Shown piece by piece: positions 23,537-30,704 of a stretch of DNA of 64,000 bases. Numbering within the stretch: position 1 is the stretch's first letter; every line of letters starts with the position of its first letter. The notes beneath the pieces were generated by a model. It was not told where the DNA came from and did not search any database. It saw only the letters and a list, made by a program, of their open reading frames with translations. Location: contig JBOHNU010000002.1 of the NCBI GenBank assembly GCA_050730855.1, positions 1 through 64,000 on the forward strand. Reading direction: 5' to 3'. A program made the position numbers and the translations under genes. Source of the stretch: DASRJJ01 sp050730855 (lineage in GTDB: Bacteria; Patescibacteriota; Saccharimonadia; Saccharimonadales; UBA4665).

Positions 23537-24373
23537 CGCTCTTACGACATCATCATGGATGGTGTAATTGCTGGAGTAGACGGCTCCATTCAAATTATTC
23601 CTATCGTGAGGCCTACCGTCAACTCTAGTTGAAACACCCCCAGCCAGTCTGACTAAAAGATCGGCTGGAGCAATATCATGAACGGTACTGCCAGGAAAGA
23701 CAGCAAAAGCGCTTTCTCCTTTCGCAACTGCACATGCCTGATAGATCGCAGAATAACTCCCTAGCGGTGGCCGTTCAAGCATATCCTCAAAGAATCTTGC
23801 ATCTGTTATGGCCCCGTCCCAATGGCAGAAATCATAGGGAACGCCCGGCGAGAGCGCAAGATACTGGTCTTCGGCTCGGCTAAGATCAAGCCTCTCGCCA
23901 TTTAAAAAAGCACCGCCAAGCTCTTTATCGGCATAGAAAAGTTCGTCTCTGAAAGGGTTGTATACAACTGAAAGCTGAGGTTCTCCATCTTTAAAAAGCG
24001 CAATGGCAACACAGCTTGTTCGTTCATGATCTAATAGCGAATCGTCAATGTATTCACCCGTACCATCAACGGGATCGATGATCCATTCTTCTTCGCTACC
24101 CGCTACTTTATGAGAAGACTCTTCGCCCGTCACCGACGCACGTCCTTCAGATAGCACAGCTACTTTCTGCTCGAAGTCTTTATTGACTGCTATATCAACA
24201 TCTGTCACGTCGGTTCGATCTAGCTTTTTGGTTTTGATAAGATTATTACGCCGATTTTTTATGTAGTGGCCTGCGCTGACTGCGTAGGAAAGCGCGAATT
24301 GGAGATTTGCGCTAATAGGATACTCTTCTTTGTTCTCTAGGGAGCCTCTGGGTGGTAGGTCGGGGGTTTTCAT
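23522..24373 (-). CDS. Inositol monophosphatase family phosphatase
   Basis: 283 aa. The metal-binding motifs are SVTGEESSHK (Glu pair, about 80-89), WIIDPVDGTGEYI (DPxDGT, about 97-109) and HDIAPADLLVRLAGG (about 233-247). The family hydrolyses inositol phosphate, 3'-phosphoadenosine phosphate or fructose-1,6-bisphosphate using Mg2+. Which one is used here cannot be read. The ATG is preceded by GAGAGGA. A TTAGGT/ACCTAA palindrome lies about 50 bases upstream. Confidence 0.88.
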   Translation of the reverse strand: MKTPDLPPRGSLENKEEYPISANLQFALSYAVSAGHYIKNRRNNLIKTKKLDRTDVTDVDIAVNKDFEQKVAVLSEGRASVTGEESSHKVAGSEEEWIIDPVDGTGEYIDDSLLDHERTSCVAIALFKDGEPQLSVVYNPFRDELFYADKELGGAFLNGERLDLSRAEDQYLALSPGVPYDFCHWDGAITDARFFEDMLERPPLGSYSAIYQACAVAKGESAFAVFPGSTVHDIAPADLLVRLAGGVSTRVDGRPHDRNNLNGAVYSSNYTIHDDVVRALSAA

Positions 24374-24419
24374 AGTTATCCTCTCGGTGTAAAAACAATT
24401 CGTAAATAATAGTAACAGA

Positions 24420-24432
24420 TTAGGTTACCTAA
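24420..24432. promoter_or_regulatory. Palindrome upstream of the phosphatase gene
   Basis: The 13-bp palindrome TTAGGT-T-ACCTAA lies about 47 bases before the minus-strand start at 24373, in AT-rich sequence where a promoter would be expected. The half-site TTAGGT resembles those bound by DtxR-like metal repressors. The link is speculative. Confidence 0.35.
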
Positions 24433-24521
24433 ATAATAAAGATGATTCAAGTCCTACATGTCATAATGGTATACTCTTGGTTATTAGCTTTCGTATGTTT
24501 TGGGATGCCATCGTAATACAT

Positions 24522-25382
24522 CTACGGGTGCCTTGGGGTGGTGACCAAGAAAATACCCCGATGGTTAGTACTAATAATGTAGGGCGTTCCGTAGCGACGC
24601 TCGTAGTCGTCAAGCTGCCAGGCAAAGAACGCCAGTGTTTTGTCAATGGCCGACCAGTCCTGAGTAAATCGAACATGCTCTTCGTTAGAGCGGCCATCAA
24701 TTCTACGCATGGCGTTACGGTTTACTAAGTTTTTTACGTGCGGATCGGTTGTAACAAGCTCATCTGGCAGTAACACGGAGTAACGGGCGACAGGGCAGCC
24801 CATACTGTTTTTGTTTTGCATATTCGACCTAAGGCCACGGATCGCGGCTCGGCTAAGACTGGCTGTTGCGTATGTTAAATTTTCAGAAGGCTCAAGCTGC
24901 TCACTGTAATTAAATAATGGGTCGTCCGCCTTTAGGGCGTCTACACTTTTTAGTCTTTCGACTATTTTATTTCCGGTGTAGTGACCTAAGTGGCTGCCTA
25001 ATGTGCCGTAAGTCCCGTTCGGAGCAAGTGCCATCATATGAGATAACCTGCTAAACCAACCAGTGCCGATTATATTCGCCCAGTCTTGTAGCGTAAAATT
25101 ATTTCTTTGTTCCGGGGTTAACTTGCCTTGTTCAATAAAGAAATCAGTAATTTCACTGGCAAGTAAGGCTGCGAAATGCCAAGGGAAATCCAGGTCAGCA
25201 AAACCATGTTCGAAAGTTCGTCCTCTCGCTCGATCTAGGTCGGTATTTGTAACTCCATAGTGTTTACGAAAGGTCTCTCCCCTTTCAGGAAGCGCTGATG
25301 TAAATTGTTGCATCACGTGCATCATACAAGCACCAGCAGGATTTTCCTCTACTGTTTTGTAGTTGGCACTTTCGGGTTGCAT
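24522..25382 (-). CDS. Unknown 286-aa protein
   Basis: I do not recognise a family. It is a soluble, mostly helical protein with conserved-looking segments: GYADLDFPWH-like HGFADLDFPWHFAALLASEI (about 58-77), NSMGCPVARYSVLLPDEL (about 191-208) and RFTQDWSAIDKTLAFFAWQL (about 238-257). The MGCP stretch could hold a ligand-binding cysteine. It follows a 40-codon frame on the same strand by 19 bases. Confidence 0.6.
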   Translation of the reverse strand: MQPESANYKTVEENPAGACMMHVMQQFTSALPERGETFRKHYGVTNTDLDRARGRTFEHGFADLDFPWHFAALLASEITDFFIEQGKLTPEQRNNFTLQDWANIIGTGWFSRLSHMMALAPNGTYGTLGSHLGHYTGNKIVERLKSVDALKADDPLFNYSEQLEPSENLTYATASLSRAAIRGLRSNMQNKNSMGCPVARYSVLLPDELVTTDPHVKNLVNRNAMRRIDGRSNEEHVRFTQDWSAIDKTLAFFAWQLDDYERRYGTPYIISTNHRGIFLVTTPRHP

Positions 25383-25401
25383 GTAAATATCAATCTTTCG
25401 T

Positions 25402-25524
25402 CTAGCTTAGTGGGGGGTGTTTCTCAATTTCTGCTAGCAACAGATCATTGACATCTGTGTAAAGAGCAAAGCCAGAAGTGCGCTGGAACTCCTGACGAGT
25501 ACTGATTTCGTGGTTACTGCTCAC
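25402..25524 (-). CDS. Possible 40-aa protein upstream of the 286-aa gene
   Basis: A GTG at 25522-25524, preceded by AGGA five bases upstream, opens a frame that ends STRQEF..., then YTDVNDLLLAEIEKHPPLS. It lies in the same direction and just before the 286-aa gene. Small size and lack of a family keep this tentative. Confidence 0.35.
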   Translation of the reverse strand: MSSNHEISTRQEFQRTSGFALYTDVNDLLLAEIEKHPPLS

Positions 25525-25578
25525 ATGAGTCCTAAAATTAGAAAGGTATTGTAACATAAAATATATAAAAAACCACAC

Positions 25579-25654
25579 TGCCTGACCCACCCTCACTTTT
25601 TCCGGCACCTCGGCGACCCGCACGTGTCCTGAAAAAGTGAGGGTGGGTCAGGCA
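25579..25654. repeat. Perfect 24-bp inverted repeat
   Basis: Arms 25579-25602 and 25631-25654 are perfect reverse complements over 24 bases (TGCCTGACCCACCCTCAC then TTTTTC). They enclose a 28-base loop that can itself partly pair (GGCAC with GTGTC). The rest of the gap 25525-25711 shows nothing else recognisable. There is no terminal U-run on either strand, so this is not a plain terminator. It looks like a REP-type palindrome or a remnant of a small mobile element. Confidence 0.75.
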
Positions 25655-25711
25655 CATTGCTGTGATTGAAATTATTCGGTTTGGGCGACTCGCGAGGCTG
25701 GGATGACAAAG

Positions 25712-26524
25712 CTAGTAAGTGGGGGCGGCGGGGAGGTCGAAGAACTCTTCTGGCGTATGTAGGCCGGTGCGATGCATTTCTGCGGCTAAGTCGATGCCGA
25801 CGTAGCGGAGGTGCCAGGGTTCGTATACGTAGCCGGTGATGTCGGTTTTGTCCTGGGCATAGCGGATGACAAAGCCGTATTTGTGAGCATTGGCGGCCAG
25901 CCACTGGCCTTCCGGTGTGTCGGCAAAACAGGCTTCTATTTCGCATTCGCCGCTGGCGCCCACGAGGTCGGCAGCCCAGCCGGTTTGGTGTTCGCTGTGG
26001 CCGGGGCGGGCGCTTTCTTGGTCGGCGATTGTCTGGCCAAAGCCGCGTACTTCGCTGTCGTAAATGATCTTCTGCGTGTCGTAGGAGCGGTAGCCGCTTA
26101 CTAATATAAACTGATAGCCCGATTCATGCGCGGCTTCGTCCAATGTTTCAAGCGCTCTGGCAGCCGCCTCATGCAATTGCATGGACTCGGCGTTTTCGCC
26201 ACCCTTCAGCTTCATAGCCGGAGCACGCATTACAGCCGGAGTGTAATTTTTAGGCGACAACGGGCGTTGTTTATTAACGACAACCCAGGAGCTGGCCGGA
26301 TCGTCTAATGAGAACTGTGTTTTGTCAAACTGCTGCGCGGCTTCCGGTGCGGGCAGGTTGCCGATTTTTTTGTACCAGCCGTCCAGATACCAAAACAGAC
26401 TGCCCAGCGCCAGCAGGCCGATGACGATGCCTGCTAGAAGCCAGGCGACGTGCCTACGTTCGGATGTTCCTGGCAGACTGTCCTGCAAGGTTGCGGGGCG
26501 GCGATAGGGTCTTTGAGAGGGCAT
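25712..26524 (-). CDS. D-Ala-D-Ala carboxypeptidase, VanY type (M15B)
   Basis: 270 aa. An N-terminal membrane anchor (about 27-47, WLLAGIVIGLLALGSLFWYL) is followed by the peptidase domain (about 110-255). Zinc and substrate motifs are VSGYRSYDTQK, PGHSEHQTGWAADL (His and Asp ligands) and EPWHLRYVG (catalytic Glu and last His). It trims the terminal D-alanine of peptidoglycan stem peptides outside the membrane. It starts within the TAATG overlap with the GH63-like gene, so the two are co-translated. Confidence 0.92.
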   Translation of the reverse strand: MPSQRPYRRPATLQDSLPGTSERRHVAWLLAGIVIGLLALGSLFWYLDGWYKKIGNLPAPEAAQQFDKTQFSLDDPASSWVVVNKQRPLSPKNYTPAVMRAPAMKLKGGENAESMQLHEAAARALETLDEAAHESGYQFILVSGYRSYDTQKIIYDSEVRGFGQTIADQESARPGHSEHQTGWAADLVGASGECEIEACFADTPEGQWLAANAHKYGFVIRYAQDKTDITGYVYEPWHLRYVGIDLAAEMHRTGLHTPEEFFDLPAAPTY

Positions 26525-27852
26525 TATTTGGCTCCTTTTAACAGGTCGATGGTAAGCGCGGCGGTCCAGCTAAAGTTGGGCGCGCCAAGCGGCTGGCCGG
26601 TTACCGGGTTGAAGTATTCGTAAAAGCCGTGTTGGTCGGCCAGCTCCAGTGTCGCTTCGGCGAGTGCTTCGGCGTGCTCTTTGTAGCCGTAACGCTTTAA
26701 ACCGTCGATTATCAGCCAGTTAGTGTTAAACCACGTTGGCCCCTGCCAGTAGCGTATTTGGTTAAACCACGGGGAGTTAAGCGGCACGCTTGGCACCGGA
26801 TGAGCGGGGCCGAAGCCGTGCTCGTTTTCTAGCATCTTAACAATTAGTTTGGCGCGCTCTTTGCTGATACATCCCGCGTACAGCGGCAGCAGCGCGGCGA
26901 TGCTCGGCTCTTTGAGCAGCCGGTGCGTCACAAAATCGCGCGAGTAATACATTTCGGTGTAGGGATCCCACAATTCCTCTAGTTTTTTGCGAGAGAGTTT
27001 GATTTTTTGCAGCAGCTCCTTGGGCATCTCGGCACGCAGCGTTTTGGCGATTTCCAGCAGGTGCTCGTTGGCGCGGATAAAAATACAGTTGAAGGCCAGG
27101 TCTTCGACGGCAAACAGCGAGCGGTTGAGGATGCGGTGGATGTTGTACTCCTTGCGGCGCAAGCGGCGCTGGGCGTCGTACAGCGCCATGGCGTCGATAT
27201 TGGTCGGACGCTGTGCGGCCGGAACGTAGCGAGTATCGGTGCGGAATAAGCTTAGCAGCGATGCAAGGCGTGTGGCGCGTAAAAATCGGATCCACCACGG
27301 CAACAGGTGGTTGGCCATTTCGTCCATCCAGGGCGGTGTGTTGTCTAGGCCGGTTTCCCAGGGGTGGATTTGCAGTACCAGACTTTCGCCGTGTGGGTCG
27401 CGTTCGCTATACAGCCACAGGTGGTAATCGAGCAATCCGGGCCAAACCTGGCGGTACCAGCTGCGGCGCTCCACCGTGCTCAGCTTTTGGCCGATCCGCA
27501 CGATTGCCTCGGCCAGCATCGGCGGTTGCGTAATGCCGCTGGTCAGTACATCCTCCGGCGAGTAGGGGCTAACCCAACTGCGCCACACCCCCGTATGGCG
27601 GCGCTCCTTTTTGCCGGGCGTCATGATCATATGCGGCACCATGCCGTTAGACCACTGGCCGCGGAACAGGCTGAGAACTTCCAGCTTAGCGCGCTCAATG
27701 TCGTAGTGCCGTTGACCGATGGCCGTAAAACAGCTATCCCACAGCCACTGGTGTTGGTAAAGCCCCTTGGCCGGGATGGTATACACGCCGCGGTCGTTAC
27801 GATCCAGAACTTCTTTGGCACGTTCGAACAAGGCGGCATTGGAGTTGCTCAT
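26524..27852 (-). CDS. GH63-like (MGH1-type) glycoside hydrolase
   Basis: 442 aa with an (alpha/alpha)6-barrel glycosidase fold typical of trehalase, GH63 and mannosylglycerate hydrolases. Recognisable motifs are HQWLWDSCFTAIGQR (about 29-43), the acid-bearing HPWETGLDNTPPW (about 163-175) and RYWQGPTWFNTNWLIIDGL (about 371-389). It has no signal peptide and is probably cytoplasmic. Likely substrates are alpha-linked storage or compatible-solute sugars; the exact one is unknown. It is the first gene of a two-gene unit with VanY. Confidence 0.85.
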   Translation of the reverse strand: MSNSNAALFERAKEVLDRNDRGVYTIPAKGLYQHQWLWDSCFTAIGQRHYDIERAKLEVLSLFRGQWSNGMVPHMIMTPGKKERRHTGVWRSWVSPYSPEDVLTSGITQPPMLAEAIVRIGQKLSTVERRSWYRQVWPGLLDYHLWLYSERDPHGESLVLQIHPWETGLDNTPPWMDEMANHLLPWWIRFLRATRLASLLSLFRTDTRYVPAAQRPTNIDAMALYDAQRRLRRKEYNIHRILNRSLFAVEDLAFNCIFIRANEHLLEIAKTLRAEMPKELLQKIKLSRKKLEELWDPYTEMYYSRDFVTHRLLKEPSIAALLPLYAGCISKERAKLIVKMLENEHGFGPAHPVPSVPLNSPWFNQIRYWQGPTWFNTNWLIIDGLKRYGYKEHAEALAEATLELADQHGFYEYFNPVTGQPLGAPNFSWTAALTIDLLKGAK

Positions 27853-27908
27853 GCTTTTAGTATATAGGATTTCTGAACTGGCGAGGCGCTACTTTGGAAG
27901 TTTGAGCG

Positions 27909-27945
27909 GCACCCCCGTAGCCTTGGCCGCCAAGGCTACGGGTGC
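27909..27945. repeat. Strong hairpin between divergent genes
   Basis: CGTAGCCTTGG (27916-27926) and CCAAGGCTACG (27930-27940) form a perfect 11-bp stem with a 3-base loop. It is extended by CC/GG and, past a two-base bulge, by GCA/TGC out to 27909 and 27945. It lies in the 308-bp gap between the divergent GH63-like and pheS genes and has no U-run. Apart from this stem and the pheS -10 box, I see nothing else in the gap. Confidence 0.5.
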
Positions 27946-28160
27946 TTGCAGAAGCTGCCGCATTTACCCCCACCTCTTGCTTGCTAAGGTCAGTCTTGCA
28001 GAACCTCCAGTATTTCTTCGTTTGTGACTGTTTTTGTAGCGCGCATAATACCCTCCATTATATATTGTTCCGAATTACTTGTACCGTCAAACATAAGGCA
28101 GGCCGCCTCGGAAGTCAAGCATTTTTGCGCACCCCCTGGTCTGTTATAATCAGCAGTAAT

Positions 28161-29216
28161 ATGGACTATCAGAATGCTCGCATTGCTCAGGTTGCGTCGG
28201 TGCTGAAGACGCGGTTTGCCGAGCTGGAGGCCAAGGCCGACATTTTAAAAGCGGCCGAGTTAAAAGCGTTGTTTGCGGAAATCCCTACGTTGCCCAAGAC
28301 GGAGCGCGCCGCGTTTGGCAAGGAGATTAATCAGTTGCGCCAGGAGTTGGAGCAGTTGGCAGCCGAGCACCAGGATCAGGCCGAGGCGTTGCCGCCGATT
28401 GATGTAACCGCGCCGTTTGACGTAAACACGCCGTCCGGCAGGCGCCCAAGGCTGCTCACCGCCGACCAAGGCAGCAATCATCCGCTGCTGGCCGAAATCG
28501 AAACTATCAGCGACATCTTTCTTCGCATGGGCTTTTTAGTGGAGGAGTCGCGCCAGCTCGATGACGAATACCACATGTTCACCAGCCTAAACTTCCCCGA
28601 AGGCCACCCGGCGCGCGACGATTACGACACCTTTATGACGGTAGAAAAAGACAAAAACGGCCACCCCTTTGTCGCGCCCGCCCACACCAGTACCATGCAA
28701 AACCGCCTGCTTAAAAAGTACAAGGATAATCTGGACGAAGGCAAGCCCATCGCCGTTTTGGTGCCCGACCGCGTGTTTCGCAACGAAGACCTCGACGCCC
28801 GCCACGAGCACACGTTTTACCAGTTCGAAGGTATGTACGTCGGAAAAGGTATACATGCCGGCCATTTGATGGCAACGCTTAAGACTTTCCTGCAAGAATA
28901 TTTCAAACAAGAGATAGAGATTAAAACGCAGCCGTTCTATTTCCCATTTACCGAGCCGTCGTTTGAGATAAACATATCCTGCCCGTTTTGCCAGAAAAAA
29001 GGCTGCAAGGTTTGTGGTCATGTTGGCTGGATCGAGCTGCTCGGCTGCGGCATGATCCATCCGAATGTGTTCCAAATGGCCGGCATCGACCCCTCAGAAT
29101 ATACCGGCTATGCCTGGGGCGCCGGCATTGAGCGCTTGGTAATGATGAAATACAACATCGAAGACGTCCGCCATTTCGAAAGCGGCAAACTAGATTTCTT
29201 AAGGCAGTTCGCATGA
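28161..29216 (+). CDS. pheS: Phenylalanyl-tRNA synthetase alpha subunit
   Basis: 351 aa, normal length. It charges tRNA-Phe together with PheT. An N-terminal coiled coil (about 1-80) is followed by the class II catalytic core: motif 2 around FRNEDLDARHEHTFYQFEG, and motif 3 GYAWGAGIERLVMMKY near the end. A small extra CPFC...CKVCG cysteine pair (about 275-287) suggests a structural zinc site. TATAAT (28145-28150) ends 10 bases before the ATG, so the mRNA is nearly leaderless. The stop overlaps the next start as ATGA. Confidence 0.96.
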   Translation: MDYQNARIAQVASVLKTRFAELEAKADILKAAELKALFAEIPTLPKTERAAFGKEINQLRQELEQLAAEHQDQAEALPPIDVTAPFDVNTPSGRRPRLLTADQGSNHPLLAEIETISDIFLRMGFLVEESRQLDDEYHMFTSLNFPEGHPARDDYDTFMTVEKDKNGHPFVAPAHTSTMQNRLLKKYKDNLDEGKPIAVLVPDRVFRNEDLDARHEHTFYQFEGMYVGKGIHAGHLMATLKTFLQEYFKQEIEIKTQPFYFPFTEPSFEINISCPFCQKKGCKVCGHVGWIELLGCGMIHPNVFQMAGIDPSEYTGYAWGAGIERLVMMKYNIEDVRHFESGKLDFLRQFA

Positions 29217-29557
29217 AACAAATAGATAAGATTTCCCTGACCCATATGCAGCGCAAAGCACTAGTTATAGCCAATAGTTATGATGGCATTAACCGACTCG
29301 CCGGCCGAAAAACCTGGGATTTAAATGACTACATGGACGGGTTAGTCGGCGATATAGGCGATCTCATGAAAGCACTAATGGCAGTGCGGAACCGCAGAAA
29401 AATGTCCGAGGCGGAGAAGAAAGTCGAGCATGAACTGGCGGACGTAATGTTTTCGATTTTACTGTTGTATAAGTTTTTTCAGCTTGATCCGGCCGAGTCG
29501 TTTATGAAGCAAATGGCCGTGCTTGAAGAGAGATTATCCAGTGAGGCTAAGCAATGA
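29213..29557 (+). CDS. MazG-like nucleotide pyrophosphohydrolase domain protein
   Basis: 114 aa. MNDYMDGLVGDIGDLMKALMA-like segment (DYMDGLVGDIGDLMKALMAV, about 41-60) and HELADVMFSILLL (about 84-96) supply the acidic helices that bind Mg2+ in all-alpha NTP pyrophosphatases. Such enzymes clear non-canonical nucleotides. The key glutamates of typical MazG (EExxE) are partly replaced by D and K, so activity is uncertain. Overlaps both neighbours by 4 bases (ATGA). Confidence 0.7.
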   Translation: MKQIDKISLTHMQRKALVIANSYDGINRLAGRKTWDLNDYMDGLVGDIGDLMKALMAVRNRRKMSEAEKKVEHELADVMFSILLLYKFFQLDPAESFMKQMAVLEERLSSEAKQ

Positions 29558-30000
29558 GTCAACAGACATTGTTCGACAAAATAGTGGGCGGCGAAATCCC
29601 TAGCTGTAAAGTCTGGGAGGATGACAAGTATCTGGCGTTTCTGACGCCGTGGCCCAACACGCCCGGCTTCACCGTGGTGGTGCCTAAGCAAAACCCCGGA
29701 GACAACTACCTGGATGTTTCCGACGACGCTTACACCGGCCTGCTTCTGGCCGCCAAAAAGGTCGCGGCCGTATTGCGCAAGGCTTTCGGGGTGCAGCGTA
29801 TAGGCCTGGTAATAGAGGGTCAAGCAGTGCCGCACCTCCACGTAAAGCTAATTCCCATGCATGGCGAGGGCGGCAAGCACAAACATGCGCCGCAGTTTAC
29901 GCGCGAATACCAAGGCTATCTAACCACCACCGAAGGTCCCAAAATGAGCGACGAAGAACTCCAAAAGATTCAGAAAAAAATTCAACAGGCCGCGGCATGA
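29554..30000 (+). CDS. HIT family protein with altered histidine triad
   Basis: 148 aa with the HIT fold: FDKIVGGEIPSCKVWEDDKY at the start and GLVIEGQAVPHLHVKLIPMH (about 91-110). The triad normally reads H-x-H-x-H; here the third histidine is a lysine (HLHVK), while the catalytic middle histidine is kept. HIT proteins hydrolyse or transfer nucleotidyl groups. It lies inside the pheS-pheT cluster with 4-base overlaps on both sides. Confidence 0.88.
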   Translation: MSQQTLFDKIVGGEIPSCKVWEDDKYLAFLTPWPNTPGFTVVVPKQNPGDNYLDVSDDAYTGLLLAAKKVAAVLRKAFGVQRIGLVIEGQAVPHLHVKLIPMHGEGGKHKHAPQFTREYQGYLTTTEGPKMSDEELQKIQKKIQQAAA

Positions 30001-30704
30001 AGAAAAAACCAATAATCTACGCCTTCATCGACAGCCAAAACCTCAACTTGGCTATCCGCGACATGGGGTGGAAGCTGGATTTTGCCCGTTTTCGCGTGTA
30101 TCTGCGCGAGAAATTGCAGGTAGAAAAAGCCTACCTTTTCCTTGGATACATCCCGGAGAATAAAGATATGTATTCCTTTTTGAGAAAGGCGGGTTTTGAT
30201 TGCATTTTTCGTCCGACTTTGGCCTACAAAGACGGCACTACCAAAGGCAATTGTGATGCCGAGCTGGTTTTGCAGGCGATGATAGATTTTAATGTCTACG
30301 ATCAGGCAGTGGTAGTAACCGGCGATGGCGATTTTTACTGCCTGGCAAATCACCTGATTAAAAACAATAAATTAAAGACCCTGCTTGTGCCCAATCGCCA
30401 TAAGTACTCGGCTTTGCTTAAATTAAAATTGTTCCGACCTTTTACGCGCGATATGAATGACCTACGTAAGAAATTGGAATATTTGAGCCCAAAAAAGAAG
30501 AACCCCCTCAAGGACGAAACTTTGAAGGGGACATCTTCCGCTGGTGATACTAAGAGAATTTTAGCAAATGAACGACCACGAGTCAAGATAGGCAACAAAA
30601 AGACCAGGAGCAGCGGTCGGATCACATCCTTAGGTCAGCCTGGTCATGGTGATATAAAAAGTACAACAAAACGTTCGCCCAAGATTAAGAGGCCTAAATT
30701 ATGA
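29997..30704 (+). CDS. NYN-domain (LabA/DUF88-like) putative ribonuclease
   Basis: 235 aa. The NYN/PIN-like domain (about 5-150) keeps the acidic residues of the family in FIDSQNLNLAI, GNCDAELVLQAMID and VVTGDGDFYCLANHLI. Members are predicted metal-dependent RNases. The C-terminal 80 residues are highly basic and disordered (KKTRSSGRITS, KRSPKIKRPKL), suiting RNA binding. Located between HIT and pheT with ATGA overlaps, which suggests a link to translation or tRNA. Confidence 0.88.
   Translation: MKKKPIIYAFIDSQNLNLAIRDMGWKLDFARFRVYLREKLQVEKAYLFLGYIPENKDMYSFLRKAGFDCIFRPTLAYKDGTTKGNCDAELVLQAMIDFNVYDQAVVVTGDGDFYCLANHLIKNNKLKTLLVPNRHKYSALLKLKLFRPFTRDMNDLRKKLEYLSPKKKNPLKDETLKGTSSAGDTKRILANERPRVKIGNKKTRSSGRITSLGQPGHGDIKSTTKRSPKIKRPKL

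Noticed and set aside
27364..27867. 167-codon plus-strand frame antisense to the GH63-like gene
   Set aside because: No start signal or family; the glycosidase motifs on the minus strand are decisive.
30503..30530. CCCC-TCAAGG / CTTTGAAGGGG hairpin inside the NYN gene, considered as a terminator
   Set aside because: No U-run, and the gene continues through it and overlaps pheT, so termination here is unlikely.
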